This document shows positions 8,230 to 16,276 of a stretch of 64,000 nucleotides of DNA, one piece after another (the stretch's first letter is position 1; every line of letters starts with the position of its first letter). The DNA comes from MWBF01 sp040772005 (GTDB taxonomy: Bacteria; Chloroflexota; Anaerolineae; CG2-30-64-16): contig JAXGYZ010000002.1 in NCBI GenBank assembly GCA_040772005.1, positions 806,001-870,000 on the forward strand, read 5' to 3'. The notes under the pieces were generated by a model. The model saw only the letters and a program-made list of their open reading frames with translations, searched no databases and had not been told where the DNA came from. The position numbers were made by a program, and so were the translations under genes.

Positions 8230-8258
8230 TTGACACGAGTCTGCTCCTATGCTAGACT
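8230..8258 (+). promoter_or_regulatory. Promoter of the SAM-riboswitch transcript
   Basis: A perfect TTGACA (8230-8235), a 17-base spacer and TAGACT (8253-8258) with an extended TG one base upstream of the hexamer. It is placed about 70 bases before the riboswitch. Confidence 0.8.
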
Positions 8259-8328
8259 TATCACTTGCCGTATGATTTGCACGGCGTTGCATCCGTTTTT
8301 ATGCGGATTAACAAACTGGCAACTGGAC

Positions 8329-8558
8329 AACTCATCCAGAGGGGGGGAGGGAACGGCCCGATGAGCCCCCGGCAACCACCTGGAGTCCCGGATCATGGTT
8401 GCGCGAATCTATACGCTGAGCCCCGGGCACGCAGAATGTGAAGCGTGCTACGGACAGAGTGCAAAGCGCAGGGGTTTGTGCCGCCGGTCCAGGCTGGTGC
8501 CAAGTCCGTCAGCGTGTTTGCGACATGCGTCGCAAACCCAGTGCTGAAAGATGAGAGG
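8329..8558 (+). promoter_or_regulatory. SAM-I (S-box) riboswitch
   Basis: The conserved S-box landmarks are in order: CTCATCCAGAGGGGGGGAGGG (P1 and start of P2), GGCCCGATGAGCCCCCGGCAACC (8352 onward), GGTGCCAAGTCC near 8495 and GCTGAAAGATGAGAGG closing P1. The stem arm between the second and third landmarks is unusually long. A terminator hairpin follows at 8580-8604. High SAM should therefore switch off transcription of mtnA and possibly the SAM-cycle genes behind it. Confidence 0.93.
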
Positions 8559-8579
8559 TTGGACCAACGTCCGCGCTGT

Positions 8580-8604
8580 GCCCTCCTCCCGGAGGGCTTT
8601 TTTA
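8580..8604 (+). terminator. Riboswitch expression-platform terminator
   Basis: Stem GCCCTCC/GGAGGGC with loop TCCC, followed by TTTTTTATTT. It lies 21 bases after the S-box P1. The GAGAGG at the end of P1 can pair with the CCCTCC arm, the usual antiterminator logic of S-boxes. Confidence 0.88.
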
Positions 8605-8608
8605 TTTC

Positions 8609-8672
8609 CGAGTTAGAAACCGGGTTTCAAGGCGAAGTGCAGCTTCGCACAAAAACCCGTTTTCTCGGGAGG
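8609..8672. repeat. AGAAACCGGGTTTC-family palindrome in the mtnA leader
   Basis: GAGTTAGAAACCGGGTTTC faces AAAACCCGTTTTCTC around a small inner GCGAAGTGCAGCTTCGC hairpin. Related elements are at 15044-15086 and 39769-39801. It lies between the riboswitch terminator and the mtnA ribosome-binding site. Confidence 0.7.
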
Positions 8673-8682
8673 GAAGAACACC

Positions 8683-9753
8683 ATGCCGCGCACCCTGTGG
8701 TGGGAAGACAACCAGCTCAAGATGATCGACCAGCGGATCCTGCCGCTGCAATACGAGGTTTTGTCGTACACCGATCATCGCACCGTCGCGCAGGCCATCA
8801 CCGACATGGTCGTCCGCGGCGCGCCGGCCATCGGTGCGGCGGGCGGGTTCGGCATGGCGCTGGCCGCGCTGCAAAGCCCGGCGCGCGACCGTGACGGCCT
8901 GCTCATCGACCTGGCGGCGGCCCAGGCCGTGCTCGATGCGGCCCGGCCCACTGCGGTCAACCTGAGCTGGGCGACCGCGCGCATCATGGACCTCGCGCAG
9001 CACACCGTGCTCCCCAACCCCGACGATCTGCGCTCGGCCATCGTTGCGGAGGCGCAACATATCGCGGACGAGGATGTCGAAATCAACCGGCGGATGGGCG
9101 CGTTCGGCGCGGCGGTCGTGCCGGAAGGGGCGAATATCCTGACCCACTGCAATGCGGGCGCGCTCGCGACCGTGGACTACGGTACGACGCTCGGCGTGGT
9201 GCGCGCAGCGGTGGAGCAGGGCAAGCGGGTCCACGTCTGGGTGGACGAGACGCGGCCGCGGCTGCAAGGCGCCCGGCTGACCGCGTGGGAGCTCACGCAG
9301 GACGGCATCCCCATGACGCTGATCGCGGACAACGCCGCGGGGATGCTCATGCGGCTGGGCCGGGTCGATGTCGTGCTCTACGGCGCAGACCGGGTGGCCG
9401 CGAACGGCGATGTGGCAAACAAGATCGGCTCGTACAAGCTGGCCGTGATTGCGAAGGAGAACCACATCCCCTGCTTCGCCGTAGTGCCGACGCCGACGAT
9501 CGACCTCGCGCTCGCGCACGGCGACCTGATTCCCATCGAAGAGCGCGCCGCGGAGGAAGTGACGCAGGTCGGCAGCGAGCGTATCGCACCGGAGGGCGTG
9601 GCCGTGTACAACCCGGCCTTCGATGTCACCCCGGCCCGCTATCTGACCGGCATCATCACCGAGGAAGGCATCTGCTATCCGCCCTTCGAGCAGAGCCTGC
9701 GGCAGGCGGTGGAAGCCGCGGCTGCGCGGCGGGCCGCGGCGCGCAGCCACTGA
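8683..9753 (+). CDS. mtnA: S-methyl-5-thioribose-1-phosphate isomerase
   Basis: 356 residues. It converts methylthioribose-1-phosphate to methylthioribulose-1-phosphate in methionine salvage. The N-terminal segment (DHRTVAQAI, VVRGAPAIGAA) and the aIF2B-like C-terminal fold are typical. The catalytic pair appears as Cys156 (THCNAGALAT) and Asp236 (LYGADRVAANGD). GGGAGGGAAG lies before the ATG. Control by a SAM-I riboswitch fits a role in methionine recycling. A pure eIF2B-type role is unlikely because both active-site residues are present. Confidence 0.94.
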   Translation: MPRTLWWEDNQLKMIDQRILPLQYEVLSYTDHRTVAQAITDMVVRGAPAIGAAGGFGMALAALQSPARDRDGLLIDLAAAQAVLDAARPTAVNLSWATARIMDLAQHTVLPNPDDLRSAIVAEAQHIADEDVEINRRMGAFGAAVVPEGANILTHCNAGALATVDYGTTLGVVRAAVEQGKRVHVWVDETRPRLQGARLTAWELTQDGIPMTLIADNAAGMLMRLGRVDVVLYGADRVAANGDVANKIGSYKLAVIAKENHIPCFAVVPTPTIDLALAHGDLIPIEERAAEEVTQVGSERIAPEGVAVYNPAFDVTPARYLTGIITEEGICYPPFEQSLRQAVEAAAARRAAARSH

Positions 9754-9851
9754 TAGAGGCGAACCTGCGGTTCGCACCGGATAAACGGATGGCGGCTCGT
9801 GGTCACAGCCTGTCGCGCCCATCCTGTTCGACAATGTGAGGATACAGCCAG

Positions 9852-10775
9852 ATGACGGCTGACATGGGGCCTGCCGAGATAGCCCGGCCTTATCTCGACA
9901 CGATTTTCTGTGCGGATGCGCGGCAGATGTCCGGCGTGCCCGATGGCGTCGTGCAGCTCGTCGTGACCTCGCCGCCGTATAACGTGGCGAAGGACTACAC
10001 GGATCACAACGACGACCTGGGGCTGGCAGAGTACCTTGCGCTGCTCGACGGCGTGTGGCGGGAGTGTTACCGGGTGCTGGCGCCGGGCGGCCGGCTGTGC
10101 ATCAACGTCGCCAACACCGATCGCAAGCCGTACCTCTCCCTGGTCAGCCTGATCGACGAGCAGTTGCGCACGAGCCCGTGCCAGTGGCTGCACCGGGGGC
10201 ACATCATCTGGGACAAAGGGGCCTCCGCCGGCATCTCGACGGCCTGGGGCAGCTTCGCCCGCTCGTCGAATCCGATCCTGCGGGATGTCCACGAGTACAT
10301 CACGGTCTGGAGCAAGGCGCAGCTCAAGCTGGTGGACGGCGGTCTCACGGGCATCACGGGCAACGAGTTCGTCTCATGGACGCGCAGCGTGTGGCGGCCC
10401 GAGGATCGGCTCAAGGACCTGGAGCGCAAGATTGCCGAGAAGTTAGCCGATGCGCGGCGCCGCGGCAAGGACGACGAGTGGATTGCCGAGTCCATAGCCC
10501 GCGCGGTGTGGGGCCAGGCAACGGAGCCGGGCGATTCGGTCTGGGAGATGACCACCGAGACCGGCGTAGCGCACCCCGCGCCCTTCCCGGAGGAGCTGCC
10601 GCGACGGTTGCTGCTGCTCTACACACAGCCCGGCGACCTGGTGCTCGACCCGTTCATGGGCTCCGGCTCGACCGCCGTCGCCGCGGTCCTGACCGGCCGG
10701 CATTACGTCGGCTACGAGCTGTCCGAGGAGTACTGCCGGCTGGCGGAGCAGCGGATACGGGAAGCTGGAAGCTAG
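9852..10775 (+). CDS. Orphan DNA methyltransferase, beta class (N4-cytosine or N6-adenine)
   Basis: 307 residues with motif IV first (TSPPYN, residues 39-44) and the SAM-binding motif I near the C-terminus (DPFMGSGST, residues 266-274), the order of beta-class amino-methyltransferases. TSPPY favours N4-cytosine methylation, but some N6-adenine enzymes share it. No restriction endonuclease or specificity subunit is nearby, so it is an orphan. It sits inside a SAM-recycling block under a SAM riboswitch, so its supply of substrate and perhaps its transcription are tied to SAM. The final residues and stop (GSW-free ending IREAGS) come from the repeat at 10761-10797. Confidence 0.88.
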   Translation: MTADMGPAEIARPYLDTIFCADARQMSGVPDGVVQLVVTSPPYNVAKDYTDHNDDLGLAEYLALLDGVWRECYRVLAPGGRLCINVANTDRKPYLSLVSLIDEQLRTSPCQWLHRGHIIWDKGASAGISTAWGSFARSSNPILRDVHEYITVWSKAQLKLVDGGLTGITGNEFVSWTRSVWRPEDRLKDLERKIAEKLADARRRGKDDEWIAESIARAVWGQATEPGDSVWEMTTETGVAHPAPFPEELPRRLLLLYTQPGDLVLDPFMGSGSTAVAAVLTGRHYVGYELSEEYCRLAEQRIREAGS

Positions 10776-10797
10776 AAGCTAGAAGCTGGAAGCTGGG
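10761..10797. repeat. Left arm of the GAAGCTGGAAGCTAG repeat framing the four-helix-bundle gene
   Basis: Reads GAAGCTGGAAGCTAG, then AAGCTAGAAGCTGGAAGCTGGG, and is built of seven-base GAAGCTG/GAAGCTA units. Its complement lies at 11213-11243, beyond the gene. The methyltransferase stop codon (TAG at 10773-10775) lies within it. Confidence 0.85.
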
Positions 10798-10821
10798 AAT
10801 CGTTCGTCAGGGAGAGCTGGC

Positions 10822-11217
10822 ATGGTCGAAAGAGTGGTGGTGAAGAGCTATCGCGATCTCGAGGTGTACCAGCTGGCCTTCGAAGTCGCAGTCGAAGTTC
10901 ATAGGATGTCGATGGGCCTGCCGAAGTATGAGTTGTACGAGATAGGCTCGCAGATCCGTCGATCGGCCAAGAGCGTTCCAGCCAATATTGCCGAAGGGTT
11001 CGGCCGCCGGCGTTACGGGAATGAGTATGTCCATTTTTTGACTATTGCGCTGGCGTCCTGCGACGAGACCCGGGTCCATCTGGATATGTTACATGCTACC
11101 GGGAACCTCAATGCCGAGGCTCATGAAGCGCTTTCGGAAAGATGTAGCTCGTTGGGAAAACAACTCAACCGCTTTCTGCAGGCTGTCGTCGAACAGCATG
11201 TAGAACCATACCGGTAG
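10822..11217 (+). CDS. Four-helix-bundle protein (S23 / 23S rRNA intervening-sequence protein family)
   Basis: 131 residues with the family signature: SYRDLEVYQLAFE at the start, LYEIGSQIRRSAKSVPANIAEGFGRR in the middle (two conserved stretches), then SCDETRVHLDML. The family forms pentameric four-helix bundles and was first found encoded inside intervening sequences of 23S rRNA genes; its function is unknown. GGGAGAGC precedes the ATG. Here it is not in rRNA but between a DNA methyltransferase and a PfkB kinase. Inverted GAAGCTGGAAGCTAG arms lie on both sides and its own stop codon is inside the right arm. Its codon use is less GC-rich than its neighbours', which suggests insertion. Confidence 0.92.
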   Translation: MVERVVVKSYRDLEVYQLAFEVAVEVHRMSMGLPKYELYEIGSQIRRSAKSVPANIAEGFGRRRYGNEYVHFLTIALASCDETRVHLDMLHATGNLNAEAHEALSERCSSLGKQLNRFLQAVVEQHVEPYR

Positions 11218-11243
11218 CTTCCAGCTTCTAGCTTCCAGCTACC
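11213..11243. repeat. Right arm of the repeat framing the four-helix-bundle gene
   Basis: GGTAGCTTCCAGCTTCTAG followed by CTTCCAGCTACC. The reverse complement shares GCTGGAAGCTAGAAGCT and a further GGAAGCT with the left arm at 10761-10797. The two arms could pair across the whole gene. The arm also has its own short GGTAGCT/AGCTACC ends. Confidence 0.85.
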
Positions 11244-11262
11244 GACGTTCAAAGGAAGTGCC

Positions 11263-12231
11263 ATGTCCGTAATTGTCACCGGATCGATCGCGACCGACTA
11301 CATCATGAAATATCCCGGCCGGTTCCTGGAACACATCCTGCCCGAGGCCGGCAAGCTCAGCGTGAGCTTCCTGGTCGAAGAGAAGCAGATGAGCCGCGGC
11401 GGCATCGGCCCGAACATCGCATACACGATGGCGCTCCTCGGTGAGCGCCCGCGGCTGATGGGCACGGTCGGCCAGGACTTCGCGGAGTACCGCGCGTGGC
11501 TGGAGCTCCAGGGCATCGACACCGCGCTCGTCATCGCCTATCCCGACGAGTTCACCGCCACCTTCACCGTCATCACCGACCTGGCGCAGAATCAGATTGC
11601 CGGGTTCCATGCGGGCGCGATGAGCCGGGGCCGCGAGCTGACCTACCGCGGGCTGGACCCGCGCGAGGTGGACTATGTCATCATCTCGCCGCACGATCCC
11701 GAAGGGATGCTGCGCAACTGCGCCGAGTGCCGCGACCTGGGCCTGCGCTTCATCTTCGACCCCAGCCAGCAGCTGGCCCGGCTCAGCGGCGAGCAGGTGC
11801 TCGCGGGCATGCAGGGCGCGTATGCGCTGACGGTCAACGACTACGAGCTGGAGCTCATCAAATCGAAGACCGGGCTGGATGAGGCCGGCATCCTCGCGTG
11901 CGTCGAGCTGCTGGTCGTCACCCGCGGCCCGGACGGCTCCACCCTCATGTCGCGCGACCGGCGGGTGGATGCGCCCATCGCGCCCGCGGCGCACATTGTG
12001 GATCCAACCGGTGTCGGTGACGCGTTCCGCGGCGGCCTGTTGACCGGCCTGGTGCGCGGCTATTCGTGGGAGACGACCGCGCGCCTTGGCGCGCTGGCCG
12101 CAACCTACTGCCTCGAGCAGATAGGGACGATGAACCACCGTTACACGGTGCCAGAGTTCGTGGCGCGTTACCGCGCATACTTCGGCGGCGCGCCGGAGCT
12201 AGACGATATGTTGAACCGAATTACGAATTAG
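11263..12231 (+). CDS. PfkB-family carbohydrate/nucleoside kinase, probably adenosine kinase
   Basis: 322 residues with a PfkB fold. It has the N-terminal GSIATDYIM and GGIGPNIAYTMALLG, and the C-terminal DPTGVGDAFRGGL carrying the catalytic Asp at residue 253. Its place immediately before ahcY suggests it phosphorylates the adenosine released by S-adenosylhomocysteine hydrolysis. That substrate is inferred from context, since PfkB members also use sugars. The start ATG has AAGGAAG upstream. The last codons and the TAG stop (ITN-stop) are read from the AATTACGAATTAGG repeat that follows. Confidence 0.85.
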   Translation: MSVIVTGSIATDYIMKYPGRFLEHILPEAGKLSVSFLVEEKQMSRGGIGPNIAYTMALLGERPRLMGTVGQDFAEYRAWLELQGIDTALVIAYPDEFTATFTVITDLAQNQIAGFHAGAMSRGRELTYRGLDPREVDYVIISPHDPEGMLRNCAECRDLGLRFIFDPSQQLARLSGEQVLAGMQGAYALTVNDYELELIKSKTGLDEAGILACVELLVVTRGPDGSTLMSRDRRVDAPIAPAAHIVDPTGVGDAFRGGLLTGLVRGYSWETTARLGALAATYCLEQIGTMNHRYTVPEFVARYRAYFGGAPELDDMLNRITN

Positions 12232-12330
12232 GAATTTAGAATTACGAGCCAGCGCAGCCACAGTAGTGGTCAGCTTGCCCCATAGTCACTGATTCTAAAT
12301 TCGAAATTCATAATTCGTAATTCCTAATTG
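12218..12330. repeat. AATTACGAATTAGGAATT palindrome
   Basis: GAATTACGAATTAGGAATTT (12218) and further AATT units face AAATTCATAATTCGTAATTC (ending about 12329), with a GC-rich centre. It overlaps the 3' end of the PfkB gene and ends just before the ahcY ribosome-binding site. Confidence 0.85.
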
Positions 12331-12350
12331 CCCGAAGGAGTAACTACCGA

Positions 12351-13613
12351 GTGAGCACTAACTACGACATTAAGGACATCCGCCTGGCAGACAAGGGCCG
12401 GTTCCGCATGCAGTGGGCCGCGCGTGAGATGCCGGTGCTCGACCTGATCGAAGCGCGGTTCGCCAAAGAGCGGCCGCTGGACGGCCTGCGCATTTCGGCG
12501 TGTCTGCACGTCACGAGCGAGACGGCCAACCTGATGCGCGTCCTGCAGACCGGCGGCGCGGACGTCGTGCTGACCGCGTCCAACCCGCTCTCGACCCAGG
12601 ACGACATCGCAGCCACCCTCGTCGCCCATTACGAAATGCCGGTGTACGCCATCAAGGGCGAGGACAACGCGACCTACTACGAGCACATCAAGGCCGCGCT
12701 CGATTTCAAGCCCCACATCACCATGGACGACGGCGCGGACCTGGTCAGCACGCTGCACAAGGAACGCCGCGAGCTGCTCGACGGCATCATCGGCGGCACC
12801 GAGGAAACCACCACCGGCGTCATCCGCCTGCGCGCGATGGCGCACGACGGCGAGCTGATGTTCCCCGTGGTCGCGGTCAACGACGCGATGACCAAGCACC
12901 TGTTCGACAACCGCTATGGCACGGGCCAGAGCACCATGGACGGCGTCATCCGCGCGACCAACGTGCTCATCGCCGGCAAGAAGGTGGTCGTGGCCGGGTA
13001 CGGTTGGTGCAGCCGCGGCATCGGGCTGCGCGCCAAGGGCCTGGGCGCGGATGTCATCGTGACCGAAATCGACCCGCTCAAGGCGCTCGAAGCGACGATG
13101 GATGGCTTCCGGGTCATGCCGATGGCCGAGGCCGCGCCCCAGGGCGACATCTTCATCACCGCGACCGGCGACATCAACGTGCTGGACAAGCACCACTTCG
13201 AGGCGATGAAGAGCGGCGCCATCATGTCCAACTCCGGCCACTTCAACGTGGAGATCAACATCCCCGCGCTCGAAGAGATGGCCGTCGAAGTCCGCCGGGT
13301 ACGCGAATTCCTGGATGAGTACATCCTGGCCGACGGCCGCCGGATCTACCTGGCCGGCGAAGGCCGCCTGGTCAACCTGGCCGCGGCCGAGGGCCACCCC
13401 AGCGCGGTGATGGACATGAGCTTCGCCAACCAGGCGCTGGCCGCGGAGTATATGGTCAAGAACCATGCCAGCCTGGAACATACCGTCTACAGCGTCCCGC
13501 AGGAGATCGACAACGAGATTGCCCGCCTCAAGCTGGCCGCGATGGGCGTCAACATCGACGTGCTGACCCCGGAGCAGGAAGCCTACTTGAACGAATGGCG
13601 GATGGGGACGTGA
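12351..13613 (+). CDS. ahcY: Adenosylhomocysteinase
   Basis: 420 residues. It hydrolyses S-adenosylhomocysteine to adenosine and homocysteine, removing the product inhibitor of methyltransferases. Substrate-domain motifs include SACLHVTSETANL and TASNPLSTQDD; the NAD-binding Rossmann segment is VVVAGYGWCSRGIGLRAKG. The C-terminal tail reaching the neighbouring subunit's NAD is present but ends in NEWRMGT rather than the usual K-P-x-x-Y-R-Y. This resembles the shorter bacterial/archaeal forms. The start is GTG at 12351 with GAAGGAG upstream. It lies between the putative adenosine kinase and metK. Confidence 0.95.
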   Translation: MSTNYDIKDIRLADKGRFRMQWAAREMPVLDLIEARFAKERPLDGLRISACLHVTSETANLMRVLQTGGADVVLTASNPLSTQDDIAATLVAHYEMPVYAIKGEDNATYYEHIKAALDFKPHITMDDGADLVSTLHKERRELLDGIIGGTEETTTGVIRLRAMAHDGELMFPVVAVNDAMTKHLFDNRYGTGQSTMDGVIRATNVLIAGKKVVVAGYGWCSRGIGLRAKGLGADVIVTEIDPLKALEATMDGFRVMPMAEAAPQGDIFITATGDINVLDKHHFEAMKSGAIMSNSGHFNVEINIPALEEMAVEVRRVREFLDEYILADGRRIYLAGEGRLVNLAAAEGHPSAVMDMSFANQALAAEYMVKNHASLEHTVYSVPQEIDNEIARLKLAAMGVNIDVLTPEQEAYLNEWRMGT

Positions 13614-13618
13614 CCGAT

Positions 13619-13704
13619 CATTGAAGATTGAAGATTACAGATTGAAGATTCAAGAGGACAACCGCAACCAGTAATCCTCAATCTGCAATCTGCAATCTTC
13701 AATG
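13619..13704. repeat. ATTGAAGATTGAAGATT palindrome
   Basis: Left arm CATTGAAGATTGAAGATTAC onward (13619-13650), right arm AATCCTCAATCTGCAATCTG onward to AATCTTCAATG (13673-13704). The same family lies in frame inside the GT2 gene at 21248-21324. Confidence 0.9.
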
Positions 13705-13740
13705 CTGTAAGACCACGAATCGGAACAAGGAGTAGTGTCT

Positions 13741-14952
13741 GTGACAACAACATTCGCAAGTTCACCCAAGTTCTATTTCACCTCGGAGTCGGTGACCGAG
13801 GGGCATCCGGACAAAATCTGCGATCAAATCTCGGATGCCGTCCTCGATGCCATCATCAAGGATGATCCGGATGCGCGCGTAGCGTGCGAGGTGTCGACGA
13901 CGACAGGCCTCATCCTGGTCATGGGCGAGATTACCACCAGCACCTACGTGGACATCCCCTCGCTGGTGCGCAACGTCGTGCGCGACATCGGCTACACGCG
14001 CGCGAAATTCGGCTTCGATGCCGACACCTGCGGCGTCATCGTCAGCATCAAGGAACAGAGCCCGGACATTGCGCTCGGCGTCGACAAGGCGCTGGAAGCC
14101 AAGAAGGGCGAGATGACCGATGAGCAGATCGAGGCCATCGGCGCGGGCGACCAGGGCATGATGATCGGGTTTGCGTGCAACGAGACCGAGAGCTACATGC
14201 CGCTCTCCATCGACCTGGCGCACAAGCTGTGCAAGCGGCTCAGCCACGTGCGCAAGGACGGGACGCTGCCCTACCTGCGGCCCGACGGCAAGAGCCAGGT
14301 GACGGTCGAATATCACAACGGCAGACCGGCGCGCGTGGACACTATCGTCATCTCCACGCAGCACAGCCCGGATGTCGAGCACGCGAAGATCGAGGCCGAC
14401 CTGTACGAGCGGGTCATCAAGTACGTGGTCCCCAACGGCTACCTGGACAAGGACACGAAGATCTACATCAACCCGACCGGCCGCTTCGTCGTCGGCGGGC
14501 CGATGGGCGACTCCGGGCTGACGGGCCGCAAGATCATCGTGGACACCTACGGCGGTGTTGCGCGGCACGGCGGCGGCGCGTTCTCCGGCAAGGACCCGAC
14601 GAAGGTCGATCGCTCCGCTGCGTACATGATGCGCTATGTCGCGAAGAATCTCGTTGCGGCAGGCGTGGCCGACCGGCTGGAGATCCAGGTCAGCTATGCC
14701 ATCGGCGTGGCCCGCCCCTTGAGCGTGGCCGTCGAGACCTACGGCACGGGGAAGATCAGCGATGAGCGCATCGTCCAGCTGATCCACGACAACTTCGACC
14801 TGCGCCCGGCGGCCATCATCCGTGACCTGAACCTGCGCCGCCCGATCTACCAGGCGACCGCGGCCTACGGTCACTTCGGCAGGCACGACATCGACGCACC
14901 CTGGGAGGGCTTGGACAAGGTGGACGCGCTGCGCAAGGCCGCGGGGCTGTAG
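13741..14952 (+). CDS. metK: S-adenosylmethionine synthetase
   Basis: 403 residues. It makes SAM from methionine and ATP, closing the methyl cycle started by the upstream genes. Conserved elements are FTSESVTEGHPDKICDQISD at the start, the GAGDQGMM motif and GGGAFSGKDPTKVDRS near residue 275. I chose GTG at 13741 because AAGGAG at 13727-13732 is then eight bases away; an in-frame GTG at 13735 lies too close to it. No S-box lies directly before metK. If it is SAM-controlled at all, that would be through the distant mtnA leader. Confidence 0.95.
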   Translation: MTTTFASSPKFYFTSESVTEGHPDKICDQISDAVLDAIIKDDPDARVACEVSTTTGLILVMGEITTSTYVDIPSLVRNVVRDIGYTRAKFGFDADTCGVIVSIKEQSPDIALGVDKALEAKKGEMTDEQIEAIGAGDQGMMIGFACNETESYMPLSIDLAHKLCKRLSHVRKDGTLPYLRPDGKSQVTVEYHNGRPARVDTIVISTQHSPDVEHAKIEADLYERVIKYVVPNGYLDKDTKIYINPTGRFVVGGPMGDSGLTGRKIIVDTYGGVARHGGGAFSGKDPTKVDRSAAYMMRYVAKNLVAAGVADRLEIQVSYAIGVARPLSVAVETYGTGKISDERIVQLIHDNFDLRPAAIIRDLNLRRPIYQATAAYGHFGRHDIDAPWEGLDKVDALRKAAGL

Positions 14953-15151
14953 GTCGCGGAAGCATCCCCCGCGGAGCAGCCAGCTTTGCTGCTGCGCGGT
15001 CGAAAGATGTGGCGGCCCCCAATTTGAAACGCAGCATCACCCCGGAGACCGGGTTTCCGTGAAGTGGAGCGGAAATCCGGTCTCTTGTGTTCTGCTGTTG
15101 CACCATCATGTGCCGGGGCAGTCCCTGTTACGGATGAATAGCCTGATTTCT
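14953..15151. repeat. Intergenic stretch with AGAGACCGGGTTTCC palindrome (15044-15086)
   Basis: GGAGACCGGGTTTCCG (15044) faces CGGAAATCCGGTCTCT (15071-15086), a strong hairpin of the AGAAACCGGG type. A CCCCCAATTTGAAACGCA half element lies at 15016-15033, matching the outer arms at 8040-8216. No gene is seen. Confidence 0.75.
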
Positions 15152-15179
15152 TTTGTTTCACCGTGTGATGCGGTATAAT
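15152..15179 (+). promoter_or_regulatory. Promoter of the surface-sugar gene block
   Basis: A perfect TATAAT (15174-15179) preceded by TGCGG, with a weak -35 (TTTGTT) 16 bases upstream. It gives a leader of about 80 bases before the first sugar gene. Confidence 0.6.
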
Positions 15180-15265
15180 CGCTGCAAACGTAACAAACGT
15201 CGCGGTATGCGCGCGGGCGCGTTGCAGTCGTAAGGCACGCGGGCGGCGCGGGTGCGGAGGGGCTT

Positions 15266-16261
15266 TTGCGGGCGCTCATTACGGGCATCTCCGGTTTTGT
15301 CGGCAGTCATCTGGCAGAATATCTGCTGGCGCAGGGCGACTGGGAGGTCGCCGGGACGGTCTACGGCAAGCCGGACAACATCGTTCATCTGGGCGACCGG
15401 TTGCAGTTGTTCCCTGCCGAGTTGTCGCGGTTGGAGGTGGTGCGTTATATCGTCGAGCAGAGCCGGCCCGACTACATCTTCCACCTGGCCGCCCAGCCCA
15501 TCCCATCGCTGTCGCGCCAGGACCCGTGGTTCACGCTGGAAAACAACATCCGGTCGCAGCTCAATGTGCTGGAGGTCGTGGCGCAGCTTGGGCTTAAGAG
15601 CCGGGTGCTGGTCGTCGGTTCGAGCGAGGAATACGGCCGCGTGAGTGAGGCGGAGCTGCCTATCCGTGAGGAGACGCCCCTGCGCCCGACTTCGCCCTAT
15701 GCGGTGAGCAAGGTTGCACAGGACTACCTGGGCCTGCAATACTGGCTGAGCAACGGCGTCGAGGCGGTGCGCGTGCGGCCCTTCAATCACATCGGGCCGC
15801 GCCAACGCCAGGGGTTCGTTGCGCCGGACTTTGCCGCGCAGGTGGCGGAAATCGAGGCGGGACTGCGACCCCCGCGCATCAGCGTCGGCGCGCTCGATGT
15901 GGCGCGTGACTTCAGCGATGTGCGCGACATCGTCGTGGGGTATGTGCTGGCCCTGACCCAGGGCGAGCCGGGCGAGGTCTATAACCTGGGCGCGGGCCGG
16001 GCGCACACCGTCCGCCAGCTCCTGGAGACGCTCATCGCGGCGTCCGGCGTCGAGGTTGAGGTGGAGCAGGACCCGGCGCGCATGCGCGCGGTCGATGTCC
16101 CCCTCGTGATAGCGGATTGCACACGGCTGCACCGGCGGACGGGCTGGCAGCCGGTGATTCCCTTTGCCCAGAGCATACGGGATGTGCTCGACTACTGGCG
16201 CGAGCAACTGCGGACGGGGGCCAGCGACCCGACGCCGCTGGGCTTGCGCGTGACGCGTTAA
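15266..16261 (+). CDS. rmd: Extended SDR sugar-nucleotide reductase, probably GDP-4-keto-6-deoxymannose reductase
   Basis: 331 residues with an NAD(P)-binding start ITGISGFVGSHLAE and the SDR catalytic set: Ser in VVGSSEEYG and YAVSK in SPYAVSKVAQDY. Directly followed by gmd, it most likely reduces GDP-4-dehydro-6-deoxy-mannose to GDP-rhamnose or a related 6-deoxyhexose. The symbol rests on this pairing, and GDP-talose or other stereochemistry is possible. The start is TTG at 15266 with GGAGGGG upstream; no ATG gives the glycine-rich loop in place. Confidence 0.82.
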   Translation: MRALITGISGFVGSHLAEYLLAQGDWEVAGTVYGKPDNIVHLGDRLQLFPAELSRLEVVRYIVEQSRPDYIFHLAAQPIPSLSRQDPWFTLENNIRSQLNVLEVVAQLGLKSRVLVVGSSEEYGRVSEAELPIREETPLRPTSPYAVSKVAQDYLGLQYWLSNGVEAVRVRPFNHIGPRQRQGFVAPDFAAQVAEIEAGLRPPRISVGALDVARDFSDVRDIVVGYVLALTQGEPGEVYNLGAGRAHTVRQLLETLIAASGVEVEVEQDPARMRAVDVPLVIADCTRLHRRTGWQPVIPFAQSIRDVLDYWREQLRTGASDPTPLGLRVTR

Positions 16262-16276
16262 TTCGAAAGGTCAGGC

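Noticed and set aside
9852..10775. Restriction-modification or phage-defence locus
   Set aside because: Only a methyltransferase is present. Neighbours are SAM-cycle genes and no nuclease, helicase or toxin is adjacent.
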